A program made the translations under genes and the position numbers. Below, piece by piece: positions 28,864 to 38,533 of a stretch of DNA of 64,000 bases (the stretch's first letter is position 1; every line of letters starts with the position of its first letter). This DNA comes from Pseudooceanicola onchidii (GTDB lineage Bacteria; Pseudomonadota; Alphaproteobacteria; Rhodobacterales; Rhodobacteraceae). The notes beneath the pieces are model-generated. The model was not told the origin of the DNA. It did no database searches and saw only the letters and a program-made list of their open reading frames with translations. The stretch spans positions 434,001-498,000 of the forward strand of contig NZ_SPUW01000003.1 in assembly GCF_004959925.1 (NCBI RefSeq). The letters are read 5' to 3'.

Positions 28864-30048
28864 GTGTCGGAGGCGATGGAAAGCGCTAGCCCAAAATCAA
28901 TCTTGCGCCGCAAGGCAAGCGTGGCGAAGGAGGTCTGGCAGGCACGTGCGATGTCGCCAGCCAAGGCCCTTCGTCTGTCCATTGCCCGCGCCGCAGAGGA
29001 CCTGTGGGATCTTCCCGCGGCGGCCAGCGGAATCTCGGTTTCCGAGGAAACGCTGGACGCGGCGGTCGAGTCGATTCCCGACGGCGGGCTGATCCTTCTG
29101 CTCGAAGGTCCTGAAGGGCTTGTCGGGGCGGCGCATCTGCCGTTTCCCCTGGTGGCGGGATTGGTCGAAGCACAGACGATTGGGCAGGTGGCGGCCAACG
29201 CGCCCGACACCCGGCGCGTGACCCGGACCGACGCCGCCATGGTCGCGCCGCTGATCGACGACATGCTGGAACGGTTCGAGGACCTGCTGGACGAAGGCGG
29301 TATCGCGCCCTGGGCGCGCGGCTTTCGCTTCGGCACGATGATGGACTCGGCGCGGATGCTGTCGCTGGCGCTGAAGGCCACGGATTTCCACGTGATCCGC
29401 TATTCGCTTGACCTGGCCGCGCGCCGCGAGGGCGAGGCGATGATCATGATGCCCGTCGTCGAAGAGGTCGCCATTGGACCGGTGGGCGGCGGCACGGATG
29501 TCTCAGGTGCGCTCGAGCCGCAGATATTGCAGGCCCCGACCGAATTGCGCGCGGTGCTGCATCGCGTGTCGATGCCACTGTCCGCCGTCAGCAAGCTTGA
29601 AGTCGGAGAGGTGCTGACCATCCCGCGGGATGCGCTGGCCCGGACCGAGGTCGAGGTCGGGCCGCAGACGGTGATCGGGACGACGAAACTGGGTCAGGTC
29701 AACGGGATGCGTGCGCTCCGCCTGCATCTGCCCGGCGCCCCCGAGGCGAGGATTGCGCAGATTGCGGGCGATGTCGCGCCGCCCGATGCCCCCGGGGCCG
29801 ATCCTGTCGCGGTTTCCGCCGCTGCAAGACCCGCGCCCGAGCCGGAGCCCGACCCCGCGCCGCTGCCGCAGATCGACATCGGCGCGGTCGGGGCCGAGCC
29901 CGATTTCGCCCCGGCCCCCGTCGAACAGCAGGATGATCTGCTGGGGGACCTGCCGGATCTTGGGGATCTGCCGGGCATGGACGACGACGAGGATGACCTA
30001 CCTGACCTGGGCGCGATGCCTATGGCGACCCTGCCGATCATCGACTGA
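28864..30048 (+). CDS. FliM/FliN-family (SpoA-domain) protein with acidic tail
   Basis: The 394-residue product has a helical N-terminus, a middle domain like FliM, and a SpoA-type domain at about 235-300 (MPLSAVSKLEVGEVLTIPRDAL). A Pro/Ala-rich segment follows, then a strongly acidic tail with DLGDLPGMDDDEDDLPDLG. SpoA domains build the flagellar C-ring or type III secretion sorting platform. No flagellar genes are nearby. The start is the GTG at 28864; an ATG at 28876 has a GGAGG only 2 bases away, which is too close. Confidence 0.75.
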   Translation: MSEAMESASPKSILRRKASVAKEVWQARAMSPAKALRLSIARAAEDLWDLPAAASGISVSEETLDAAVESIPDGGLILLLEGPEGLVGAAHLPFPLVAGLVEAQTIGQVAANAPDTRRVTRTDAAMVAPLIDDMLERFEDLLDEGGIAPWARGFRFGTMMDSARMLSLALKATDFHVIRYSLDLAARREGEAMIMMPVVEEVAIGPVGGGTDVSGALEPQILQAPTELRAVLHRVSMPLSAVSKLEVGEVLTIPRDALARTEVEVGPQTVIGTTKLGQVNGMRALRLHLPGAPEARIAQIAGDVAPPDAPGADPVAVSAAARPAPEPEPDPAPLPQIDIGAVGAEPDFAPAPVEQQDDLLGDLPDLGDLPGMDDDEDDLPDLGAMPMATLPIID

Positions 30049-30064
30049 GCTTGGGTCCAAAGAA

Positions 30065-30089
30065 AAACCGGCCACAGCGCGGCCGGTTT
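30065..30089. terminator. Bidirectional terminator
   Basis: A perfect 9-bp stem AAACCGGCC/GGCCGGTTT (30065-30073 and 30081-30089) with a 7-base loop lies between two convergent genes. It gives a T-run on each strand. Confidence 0.85.
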
Positions 30090-30121
30090 CAGAACGTCGG
30101 ATCGTCGGTCGGACGGGCCTG

Positions 30122-30541
30122 TCAGCCCTGTTCCAGCCGGGGGCGCAGACCCGACAGGTCATAGCCTGCCTCGGCGGCGGTCTTCAGGATCTCGTCTGCC
30201 GACATCCCCTCGGCCGCGCGGGCCAGGGACCAGATCACCGTGCTGCGGGTGCCCGAAGCGCAATAGGCCAGCGTCGGTCCATCGGATCCGGTGACCGCGG
30301 CATCCTGCCGGGCGATGTTGTCCGGCGTCATCGTCTGATGGGTCAGCGGGATGACCACGAAGTCGAGCCCCGCAGCCTTCGCGGCCTCGGCCATGGCGGC
30401 AGCCTGCCAATCCGGCGGATTTTCCTCGTCCGGGCGGTTGCAGATCACGGTGGTGAAGCCGTGGGCGCGGATGGCCTCCATATCCTCGGGCGCGATTTGC
30501 GGCGAGACGGAGTAGCGGGGGGTGACCTGACGTATTTGCAT
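30122..30541 (-). CDS. TIGR01244 family (DUF442) sulfur transferase/phosphatase-like protein
   Basis: The 139-residue protein is of the DUF442 family, often fused or linked to Blh-type metallo-hydrolases. It has the phosphatase/rhodanese-like loop CASGTRS (Cys94 to Arg99) and the family segment FTTVICNRPDEE. It is the last gene of an operon with two YeeE/YedE proteins and a Blh-type protein, so it probably handles persulfide or sulfane sulfur. The actual reaction is unproven. Confidence 0.85.
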   Translation of the reverse strand: MQIRQVTPRYSVSPQIAPEDMEAIRAHGFTTVICNRPDEENPPDWQAAAMAEAAKAAGLDFVVIPLTHQTMTPDNIARQDAAVTGSDGPTLAYCASGTRSTVIWSLARAAEGMSADEILKTAAEAGYDLSGLRPRLEQG

Positions 30542-30551
30542 GACGCTAGCC

Positions 30552-30986
30552 TTATTCTGCGGGAACAGCCCTGTCCAGTCGCGCCTTCACGCCGGGCGCC
30601 AGCAGCATTCCGCCCGCCATGGCCGCGACGAAGACGATGCCAGACACGCCACCGAAGGACAGCGAGGCGATGGCCGGCCCGGGGCACAGCCCGGCCAGGC
30701 CCCAGCCCATCCCGAACAGCACCGACCCGATGACCAGACGACGGTCAATCTCGGGCATGGGGGCAGGGGGGAACTGGCCGCCAGACACCGGCCGCCGCGC
30801 CACGCGGGTCAGCCGCCAGGCGATGGTCATCGGAATGATCGCGCCACCCATGACGAAGGCCAGCGTCGGGTCCCAGTTGCCGAAGACGTCCAGCCAGCCC
30901 TGCACCTTGGTGGTGTCGGTCATGCCGGACAGATACAGGCCCGTGCCAAACAGCGCGCCCGAGATCAGAGAGATGAGAAGCGACAT
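30552..30986 (-). CDS. YeeE/YedE-family membrane protein (PmpB-like)
   Basis: The 144-residue protein has about four membrane helices and the family segment GMGWGLAGLCPGPAIASL with a conserved cysteine. YeeE/YedE proteins import thiosulfate or other sulfur species. Together with the upstream gene it makes a split transporter like PmpA/PmpB of the bigR operon. Its ATG and the upstream TGA share one base (TGATG), so translation is coupled. Confidence 0.85.
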   Translation of the reverse strand: MSLLISLISGALFGTGLYLSGMTDTTKVQGWLDVFGNWDPTLAFVMGGAIIPMTIAWRLTRVARRPVSGGQFPPAPMPEIDRRLVIGSVLFGMGWGLAGLCPGPAIASLSFGGVSGIVFVAAMAGGMLLAPGVKARLDRAVPAE

Positions 30987-31411
30987 CAGATCACCCCCAG
31001 GATATGGCGGAACAGGACCATCGAAAGGCCGCCCGCGAGAATGTAGAAGACCGTGGCGATGATGCCCCGGAACGAGAACCGGGAAATCCCGCAGACCCCG
31101 TGGCCGGATGTGCAGCCATTGGCGATCCGCGTGCCGAGGCCGACAAGAAGCCCCGCGGCGATCAGGATGACCCAGTTTCCGGTGGCGTTTGTTTCGGGCG
31201 TGCCCACGAAGGGCATCGCGAGCAACGGCATCAGGAAAACCCCGGCGAGGAAGACCACGCGGTCCCACTTGTCGCCGAAGCCCGATCCGTCGACGAGCCC
31301 GCCGATGATGCCCGAAGCCCCCATGATGCGGCCGTTGCCCAGAAGCAGGACGGCGCCGCCCAGGCCGATCAGCAGTCCGCCGATCAGGCCCATGATCCAG
31401 TCAGGTTGCAT
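30986..31411 (-). CDS. YeeE/YedE-family membrane protein (PmpA-like)
   Basis: The 141-residue protein has four membrane segments and the sulfur-transporter motif NGCTSGHGVCG (Cys100 and Cys107). The start follows AAGGAAA. It lies 72 bases after the Blh-type gene and is coupled to the second half. Thiosulfate or persulfide transport is inferred from the motif and the neighbours. Confidence 0.87.
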   Translation of the reverse strand: MQPDWIMGLIGGLLIGLGGAVLLLGNGRIMGASGIIGGLVDGSGFGDKWDRVVFLAGVFLMPLLAMPFVGTPETNATGNWVILIAAGLLVGLGTRIANGCTSGHGVCGISRFSFRGIIATVFYILAGGLSMVLFRHILGVI

Positions 31412-31483
31412 GTGCGTTTCCTTGAAGTCCTGGTGGTGGTTGACCCCGTCCGGCGGTTCGCGCGCCGGGCAGGGCGGGTGCGG

Positions 31484-32347
<864 letters not shown>

Positions 32348-32372
32348 GGGACTCTCCTGCTTGCTTCGGTAT

Positions 32373-32401
32373 ACATATAGCAATTTACGAATGTATTGCA
32401 A
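32373..32401 (-). promoter_or_regulatory. Promoter and dyad upstream of the sulfur-detoxification operon
   Basis: On the minus strand TTGCAA (32396-32401) could be a -35 box and TATATG (32374-32379) a -10 box at 16-base spacing. Between them is a partial dyad, GCAAT ten bases ATTGC (32380-32399). The AT-rich dyad in the spacer suggests repression by an ArsR-type regulator such as BigR, but the exact ATTC-N8-GAAT site seen upstream of soxC is absent here. Confidence 0.45.
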
Positions 32402-32691
32402 GCCCCGTTGTGACGGGCCGTGCGATGGGGCTTTGCGCGGCCCGATCGGCGGCCTGCCGCCGCCCGTTTGCCAATGATTAGGCATGCAGCTGCAAAAACG
32501 GTGGATAACCGCAATCCGCGTTTGGACTCTGTCCTCCGCTTCGCTAAAGTGACGTTACGTCGCACGCCCTTCGGGAGGACGGGTGCGTGGCGGTTCCGAC
32601 ACGACGTCGGCTTGCCTGCAAGGGGGCAGCGGGCCGTTGCCGGGATGGCAGGGATGCCACCCCATGGGAACCTATCGGGAGGAGACCGATC
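32402..32691. other. Non-coding gap with dyads
   Basis: No gene is supported in the stretch from 32348 to 32691. Beyond the blh promoter it holds the palindrome TGCAGCTGCA (32485-32494), the dyad GACGT-T-ACGTC (32551-32561), and outer arms GTCCTCC/GGAGGAC (32531-32537, 32574-32580) that enclose it. These could be the promoter and leader of the small gene at 32692. Confidence 0.4.
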
Positions 32692-32907
32692 ATGACGACC
32701 GAAGAACTCGACTTTGAAACCCGTCGGCTGATAGCGGACATTGCAAATCAGGTTCCGGGAAAGCGGCACAAGGATCTGGACCGCGTGCATAAGGTCATGG
32801 CGGCCTATTCCCGCGCCGGTCGTGCCAGCCCCGTGACCCTGCGTCGCCTGCTTGATGAACTGACCGACGAAGCCGTCGAAGCCCGGTTCGAGAACATGCC
32901 CGTCTGA
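32692..32907 (+). CDS. Small conserved-looking hypothetical protein
   Basis: The 71-residue product is hydrophilic and mostly helical, with many Arg and Glu residues. A strong GGGAGGAG (32678-32685) sits at proper distance before the ATG. No domain is recognised. The good ribosome site and a codon pattern with GC-rich third positions support a real gene. Its function cannot be inferred. Confidence 0.65.
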   Translation: MTTEELDFETRRLIADIANQVPGKRHKDLDRVHKVMAAYSRAGRASPVTLRRLLDELTDEAVEARFENMPV

Positions 32908-33081
32908 CACAATTCCGAACGCCCTTGGGTTCACGTCGACGTGGATTCAGGATCTTGTTGGGGTATACTGCATGGAATGGGCATATGTTGTGTCCATCCC
33001 GACGAAGAATCGCCGGGCGTATGAGTTGCCTCCAAGCTGGCGCCAGACCGGCAAGGCAGAGGAACATCGGGAATCCGTTTC

Positions 33082-35112
33082 ATGGCCTTTGAGGTCGTCG
33101 TCACCGGTGCGAGCAGGATCGCCGTCATCCGGATCGTGAATCCGCCGGTCAACGCGGTATCGGCGCCCGTGCGCCGCATGCTGGTTGAAGCGTTCGAGGC
33201 GGTTGAAGCCGACGATACGATCAAGGCCGTGGTGCTGTGTGGCGCGGGTCGGCATTTCGCCTCGGGCATCCCGCTTGGCGAAGTGGATCGGGGGATCGAG
33301 CTGCCCAGCCTGGGCGAGGTCTGCCAACGCATCGAAATGGCGTCGAAACCGGTGGTCGCCCTGATGGACGGCCACGTCGCCGCAGCGGGGCTTGAGATCG
33401 CGCTGGCTGCCCATGCTCGTGTCACGACCGAGGTGGCAAAACTGGGGATGCCGGATTTTCGCCTGGGCCTGTCGCCTGGGGGCGGGGCCACGCAACGGCT
33501 GCCGCGCCTGATCGGGGCAGGTGGCGCGCTTGAGATGCTGCTTGAGGCCGAGCCGCATTTTGCCCCGTCATCGATCTGCGCGCCGCTGATCGACCGGCTG
33601 GTCAAGGGGTCGGCGGCGATGGAGGATGCGCTGCGCCTTGCCGCCGAGCTGGCCGAGACGGGCCAATGGGTCCGCACCCGCGACCGCCATGACGGGTTGG
33701 GCGATCCGATCACCTTCCAGCGTCACGTCAAATCGTGGCGCGACCGGTTCGCCGATGTGCGCGACGACACGGTCACCCGCATCATCGAAGCGGTCGAGGC
33801 TGCGCAATTGCTGCCGTTCGAGGCCGGGCTGGCGATGGAAAGCGCGTGTTTCCAGGATCTTCTGCAGTCGCCCCGGTCGAAGGGCCTGCGCCGGTCGCGG
33901 CATGCGGAACAGCAGTCGAACCGGCTGACTGCCGTGCCGGGGCCGCAGATTTCGCGGATCGCGGTCATGGGGCAGGCGTCGGGCATGATCCGCACCGGCG
34001 GCGCGGCGCTTTTCAGTGGCGCGCACGTGGTGATGTACGATCCCGATCCGGCCTGTGCCGCGCAGGCGCGTGACGATCTTCTGGCGCGGTCCCGGACGGC
34101 GCTGGCGGCACGCGGGGCCTCGGCCATCAGCGCCGCGGCAGACCGGCTGAGCGCGGCGCGTGCCCCCTCGGATCTGGCATCCGCGCAGGTGATCTTCCTG
34201 ACCCAGACCGCATCGGCCGAAAAGCTGACCGAGGACCTGACACGGATTGCCGATCACGTGGCGGCCGACGCGGTGATCCTGTGCCAGACCGAACTGCCGG
34301 ACGTGCCGTCGCTGGCGCCCGCGCGTTTGCTGGGCCGGGTCTTCGGCCTGGCCATGGCCGATCGCAATTTCCCGGCCCGCGCGGCCGAGGTGTCGGCCCC
34401 AGAAGACGCGCTGCGCCCGGCCCTGGCCACCGCCCAGGCGGCGCTGTGGAGGCTGAACCGGCTGGTCCTGCGCGGCGTGGCGGGGCGATCGATGATGACG
34501 CCCGCGCTGTTCGACACGATCATGTCGGCCGCCGATGCGCTGGTGCGCCACGGCGTGGCGCCCAGCCGGATCGAAAAGGTGATGCTGGCACATGGGTTCG
34601 CACGCGGCCCCTACGGGTTGCTTCTGCAAGCCAGCAGCGCGGCCTACCTGACCCGCACCCTGTCGCGGCGGTCGCGCATGGGGCTGTCACACCGCATCCT
34701 GGCCGAAGGCATCGCGCCCATGTCCGAGGGACGGACCAGCCTGACGCTGGATTACGTCGCGACCGAAATGGTCGAAGTCGGGGGCACGCCGCCGGATGAT
34801 GCCATGGTGATCGGCGCCATGACGGCGGCGCTGGCCAACACGGGCTGTCGACTTCTGGCCGAGGGGGCAGCGTTCCGCCCGATGCTGATCGATGCGCTGA
34901 TGCTGCACGGCTTCGGCTATCCCCGTGCGCAGGGCGGCCCGATGGCCGAGGCCGACATGACTGGGCTGGCCAACGTGCTGGACCGGTGCCGACGGTTCGA
35001 AAACCTGGACGCGCAGGTTTGGACGCCGCACCCGATGCTGCGGGATTTCGTCACCAACGGGCTGAATTTTCTGGACCTCGACCAGAGCGACCCGGGTGTC
35101 CGCGCCGCCTGA
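33082..35112 (+). CDS. Degenerate FadJ/FadB-like protein (crotonase plus hydroxyacyl-CoA dehydrogenase domains)
   Basis: The 676-residue protein has the domain order of trifunctional beta-oxidation enzymes: enoyl-CoA hydratase (1 to about 190), NAD-binding (about 288-460) and C-terminal dehydrogenase domains (about 470-665). Key residues differ. The first hydratase Glu is kept (Glu105 in GLEIALAAHARV), but the second, 20 residues on, is Asp125 (MPDFRLG). The Rossmann loop reads VMGQASGMIRTGG in place of GxGxMG. The HFFxP segment holding the dehydrogenase His is missing (VFGLAMADRNFP). The frame is intact. It may be an enzyme with altered chemistry or a non-catalytic relative. Its start has only a weak GGGAA. 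Confidence 0.8.
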   Translation: MAFEVVVTGASRIAVIRIVNPPVNAVSAPVRRMLVEAFEAVEADDTIKAVVLCGAGRHFASGIPLGEVDRGIELPSLGEVCQRIEMASKPVVALMDGHVAAAGLEIALAAHARVTTEVAKLGMPDFRLGLSPGGGATQRLPRLIGAGGALEMLLEAEPHFAPSSICAPLIDRLVKGSAAMEDALRLAAELAETGQWVRTRDRHDGLGDPITFQRHVKSWRDRFADVRDDTVTRIIEAVEAAQLLPFEAGLAMESACFQDLLQSPRSKGLRRSRHAEQQSNRLTAVPGPQISRIAVMGQASGMIRTGGAALFSGAHVVMYDPDPACAAQARDDLLARSRTALAARGASAISAAADRLSAARAPSDLASAQVIFLTQTASAEKLTEDLTRIADHVAADAVILCQTELPDVPSLAPARLLGRVFGLAMADRNFPARAAEVSAPEDALRPALATAQAALWRLNRLVLRGVAGRSMMTPALFDTIMSAADALVRHGVAPSRIEKVMLAHGFARGPYGLLLQASSAAYLTRTLSRRSRMGLSHRILAEGIAPMSEGRTSLTLDYVATEMVEVGGTPPDDAMVIGAMTAALANTGCRLLAEGAAFRPMLIDALMLHGFGYPRAQGGPMAEADMTGLANVLDRCRRFENLDAQVWTPHPMLRDFVTNGLNFLDLDQSDPGVRAA

Positions 35113-35115
35113 TCC

Positions 35116-35331
35116 TCAGCCCAGGAAGATCCCCAGGATCACCATCATCAGGCCGATCACCGACAGGAACAGTGCCGCAAGGTTTATCGGCACCACCTTG
35201 GCCACGGCGGCGCGCAGGGCGTCGTCGTCCGCTGCGGTCTTCTTGGCCTTGAGCACGCGCAGGATGCAGTAGACCAGCCCACACAGCCCCGCGACCGAAA
35301 TCGCCGCGCCGATCCAGATAAGCGTTTCCAT
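35116..35331 (-). CDS. Small two-helix membrane protein
   Basis: The 71-residue product has two hydrophobic helices (about 4-24 and 50-70) around a basic, then Asp/Ala-rich loop (RVLKAKKTAADDDALRAAVAKVV). It resembles small conserved Rhodobacteraceae membrane proteins of unknown role. It converges on the FadJ-like gene with 3 bases between the stops. Confidence 0.65.
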   Translation of the reverse strand: METLIWIGAAISVAGLCGLVYCILRVLKAKKTAADDDALRAAVAKVVPINLAALFLSVIGLMMVILGIFLG

Positions 35332-35464
35332 GCTGTGGTCCCTTTCCGATGCCCCAAGCTTGCCGCGCCCCGCCTAAGCCATCGCCGCCCGCTTGCCAAG
35401 TCCCGGCCCGGGCGCTAGTCAGAGGGCCTTCCAGGGCGATGCAGTGAGAGCAGGAGCAAGGCCA

Positions 35465-35743
35465 ATGACCGACAGTCCCGACGTGATGGAATCCAGTGCC
35501 GAGGCGAACTACCGAGTGACAGCCGGAGAGCTGCGCCAGTTCATCGAACGGATCGAACGGCTGGATGCCGAGAAAAAGGACCTCGCCGAACAGCAGAAAG
35601 AGGTCATGGCCGAAGCCAAGGCGCGCGGCTACGACACCAAGGTGATGCGCAAGGTGATCGCGCTGCGCAAGCGCGACAAGGACGACATCGCCGAGGAAGA
35701 GGCGGTTCTTGAGATGTACAAGGAAGCGCTCGGGATGACCTGA
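35465..35743 (+). CDS. gapR: GapR-family (DUF2312) nucleoid-associated protein
   Basis: GapR binds AT-rich, overtwisted DNA and helps replication and gyrase in Caulobacter. The 92-residue protein has the full DUF2312 sequence: ELRQFIERIERLDAEKKDLAEQ, then KEVMAEAKARGYDTKVMRKV and the acidic EEEAVLEMYKEALG end. It is a coiled-coil protein. The ATG at 35465 has AGGAGCAAGG before it. A terminator follows directly. Confidence 0.93.
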   Translation: MTDSPDVMESSAEANYRVTAGELRQFIERIERLDAEKKDLAEQQKEVMAEAKARGYDTKVMRKVIALRKRDKDDIAEEEAVLEMYKEALGMT

Positions 35744-35768
35744 GCGTCCTGAGCGACCTCAGTGACGG

Positions 35769-35797
35769 GGCCGGCCGGAAGGTCGGCCTTTTCTTTT
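35769..35797 (+). terminator. Terminator after gapR
   Basis: Stem GGCCGGCC/GGTCGGCC (one G-T pair) with a GGAA loop is followed by TTTTCTTTT. It lies 26 bases after the gapR stop. Confidence 0.85.
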
Positions 35798-35835
35798 GGG
35801 GCAGGGCGAAGCTGGGTCAGGACGGCCCGCGCAGC

Positions 35836-36717
35836 CTAGCCCAGGGGCGTCAGCAGGCGCACGCCGTCGATCTTCGCGATGGCTTCCGCGTCTTCCTCGT
35901 AGGCGTCGGTCAGGTATTCGAAGACCTCGATCGGCCAGTCGGGCAACTCCAGATCCTCCTCGACCTTGTCCTCGATCGCGTATTTCTTGAGGAACGCGGT
36001 CATGGCGCGCTGTTTCTGCGCCTCGGTCATGGTGGGGTTCTGGGCGAAATAGGCGCGGAAGCGTTTCATCCCCTCGGTCGACATGATGTCGGACAGAAGA
36101 TCGAACGCCCCCTTCAGCTTCGCGTTCTCGGGCAGGCCCGCCATGGTGCGGATCAGGTGCCCGAAGATCAGCGGGCTGTCTTCGTTGCTCCAGACGGTGA
36201 TCGGCACCTCGGGCTCGGCCGCGCGCAGGCGGGTGATCAGGTGCGACCAGCGCAGTGTGCCGGGGTCGGTCTGGTTCAGCAGCACCTCGAACGGGGCCTT
36301 GTTGGCCGTGGCATGGATCGCGGGAATGAAGGTGCCCGGATCGCGGATGGCCAGGAACAGCTCGATCTCGCAATCGGGCAGAAGCTGGCGCAGGGCGCCG
36401 ACCCGGTCCTCGGCCTCGGGGTAGAACTGGCCCTGCTGCATGGTCATGCGCGGCGTGCCGAAGAAATTGTCGTTGGTCAGGATGATCCTGTCGGCCTCGT
36501 CCTGCTGCAGGATGGTGTCCAGCAGGACCTCCTGGCTGTCCTCGGCAGGGGCGCTGCGGTCCAGCGCATGGATCGCCTCGCGCAGCAAGACCGTATAGTT
36601 CGACTGCGGCGGGACAGAGATGCGGTCGGCCAGGAAATCGGGGCGGTTGCGCAGCAACGTGCGGGCGATGCGCCCTTCGTCCGTGCAATGGGCCCCGGCG
36701 TGCAGGACGATTTTCAT
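35836..36717 (-). CDS. Hypothetical protein with sulfotransferase-like features
   Basis: The 293-residue protein begins MKIVLHAGAHCTDEGRIAR. This resembles the PAPS-binding N-terminus of sulfotransferases (LHxGxHKTGTT) but lacks the lysine. A later LAIRDPGTFIPAIHA segment resembles the 3'-phosphate-binding region. The acidic C-terminus is helical. It may be a diverged sulfotransferase or a related P-loop protein. No partner genes are nearby. Confidence 0.7.
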   Translation of the reverse strand: MKIVLHAGAHCTDEGRIARTLLRNRPDFLADRISVPPQSNYTVLLREAIHALDRSAPAEDSQEVLLDTILQQDEADRIILTNDNFFGTPRMTMQQGQFYPEAEDRVGALRQLLPDCEIELFLAIRDPGTFIPAIHATANKAPFEVLLNQTDPGTLRWSHLITRLRAAEPEVPITVWSNEDSPLIFGHLIRTMAGLPENAKLKGAFDLLSDIMSTEGMKRFRAYFAQNPTMTEAQKQRAMTAFLKKYAIEDKVEEDLELPDWPIEVFEYLTDAYEEDAEAIAKIDGVRLLTPLG

Positions 36718-36741
36718 GGCCAGCCTCCTTGATCGGTCAGC

Positions 36742-36757
36742 ATTCCGGGATCGGAAT
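36742..36757. promoter_or_regulatory. Dyad in a divergent promoter region
   Basis: ATTCCG-GGAT-CGGAAT is a perfect 6-base dyad in the 89-base gap between the divergent hypothetical gene and the ABC permease gene. It may be an operator for one or both. Confidence 0.4.
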
Positions 36758-36806
36758 ATAGGGGATCGTCTGGACAGTAAAACATGTTTCGGGCAGGAGG
36801 CTTGGC

Positions 36807-38492
36807 ATGACAGATCTCACCTCAGCCTCGCGGCGCGGATATCGGGTGCGGATGCCGTCGGCCTGGTCCGTCGGCGCCGTGGTGATTGCCGCCGTGGTTC
36901 TGGGCCCCGTGCTGGCGGTGGTCTGGATCGCGCTGGCGCCGGTCGTGGCGGGCAACGGCGGGGGCACGTGGGGGCAGTTGTGGGCGACGACGCTGCCGCG
37001 CTATCTCTCTACCACGATCAAGTTGATGTTTGGTGTAGGGCTGCTGACGGCGATGGTCGGCACGGGTGCCGCCTGGCTGATCGCGCGCTACCGCTTTCCC
37101 GGCGCGCGCTGGATCGAATGGGCGCTGCTGATGCCATTGGCGGTGCCGGCCTACGTGGGGGCCTATGCGCTGGTCGATTTCCTGGAATACGCGGGGCCGG
37201 TGCAGACCTTCCTGCGCGGTGTCTTCGGCTGGCAGACCGCCCGGGATTACTGGTTCCCCGAGATCCGGTCGCTTGGCGCGGCGATCCTGGTGCTGGCGGC
37301 CGCGCTTTATCCCTACGTCTACCTGCTGACCCGCGCGGCGCTGCGCGAACAGTCGGGCGGGGGCGAAGAGGTCGCGATGTCCCTGGGCGTCGGCCCGTTC
37401 CGCCGGTTCTGGCGCGTCGGCCTGCCGCTGGCGCGCCCGGCGATCGCCGCGGGCGTGGCCATCGTGATGATGGAATCGGTCAACGATTTCGGCACGGTGG
37501 ACTATTTCGCCGTGCAGACGCTGACGACCGGCATCTTCACCACCTGGCTCGAGGCGAACTCGGCCTCGGGTGCTGCGCAGATCGCCGGCGTGGTGCTGGC
37601 GCTGGTGGTCGCCCTGGTGCTGATCGAAAAGGCCTCGCGCCGCCGGTCACGGTTCTACATGCTGTCCAGCCGCCACCGCCCCGTCACCAAGCGCGACCTG
37701 ACCGGGGTCGGCGGATGGGTGGCGACGGCGCTGTGCCTGGTGCCGATCCTGATGGGCTTCGTGTTGCCTGCGGGCGTCATCCTGAACCACGCCCTGGGCC
37801 AGGCCGAGCTCTGGGCCGATCCCGCGCTTCTGCTGGCGCTGTGGCACACGCTGGCGGTCGGAGGGATCGCGGCGGTCGTGACGGTGCTGGCGGCGGTTTT
37901 CCTTGTCTACGGCGTGCGCCTGTCGGGGCGGGCGCTGCCGCGACGGCTGATGCCACTGACAACCATCGGCTACGCCGCGCCGGGCGCGGTGCTGGGGGTC
38001 GGCATCCTGATCCCGCTGGCCCGCGCCGATCATGCGCTGGCCGACGGAATCGAGGCGCTGACCGGCACCGACATCGGCCTGATCCTGACGGGATCGGCCT
38101 TTGCGCTTGTGCTGGCCTATTCGGTGCGATTCTTCGCCATTGCGCAGGGCGCGGCGGATGCTGCCTTTGGCCGGGTCTCTCCGTCGTTGCCGCTGGCGGC
38201 CCGGTCGCTTGGGCGTACCAAGGGGCAGGTGCTGCGCGCGATCTATGCTCCGCTGGTCCGGGGCACGCTGGCTTCGGCGCTGCTGCTGGTCTTTGTCGAC
38301 TGCGTGAAGGAACTGCCCGCGACCCTGCTGCTGCGCCCGTTCAACTATGACACGCTGGCCACCCGGGTGCACGAGCAGGCCAGCCTTGAACAGCTGTCCC
38401 GCGCGGCACCGGGGGCGGTGATGATCATGCTGGTCGGCCTTGTCGCGGTCGCCTTCCTGGCCCGCGCCAATCACAACGCGGAAACCGCTTGA
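36807..38492 (+). CDS. Iron-type ABC transporter permease (FbpB-like, duplicated)
   Basis: The 561-residue protein has two permease halves with about twelve membrane helices, as in Fe3+ (FbpB/SfuB) and thiamine (ThiP) importers. Two EAA loops are visible: EEVAMSLGVGPFRRFWRVGLP (about 190-210) and AARSLGRTKGQVLRAIYAP (near 470). The ATG has GCAGGAGG upstream. No binding protein or ATPase gene lies beside it, so its partners must be elsewhere or it is a remnant of a larger locus. The iron substrate is inferred from the family. Confidence 0.88.
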   Translation: MTDLTSASRRGYRVRMPSAWSVGAVVIAAVVLGPVLAVVWIALAPVVAGNGGGTWGQLWATTLPRYLSTTIKLMFGVGLLTAMVGTGAAWLIARYRFPGARWIEWALLMPLAVPAYVGAYALVDFLEYAGPVQTFLRGVFGWQTARDYWFPEIRSLGAAILVLAAALYPYVYLLTRAALREQSGGGEEVAMSLGVGPFRRFWRVGLPLARPAIAAGVAIVMMESVNDFGTVDYFAVQTLTTGIFTTWLEANSASGAAQIAGVVLALVVALVLIEKASRRRSRFYMLSSRHRPVTKRDLTGVGGWVATALCLVPILMGFVLPAGVILNHALGQAELWADPALLLALWHTLAVGGIAAVVTVLAAVFLVYGVRLSGRALPRRLMPLTTIGYAAPGAVLGVGILIPLARADHALADGIEALTGTDIGLILTGSAFALVLAYSVRFFAIAQGAADAAFGRVSPSLPLAARSLGRTKGQVLRAIYAPLVRGTLASALLLVFVDCVKELPATLLLRPFNYDTLATRVHEQASLEQLSRAAPGAVMIMLVGLVAVAFLARANHNAETA

Positions 38493-38533
38493 TCGCCCGA
38501 AGCCTTGCGCGTAGACACGCGCCACCATGGAAT

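Noticed and set aside
33082-35112. FadJ-like gene as a pseudogene
   Set aside because: The frame is full length without stops or shifts, so loss of motifs is better explained by changed function.
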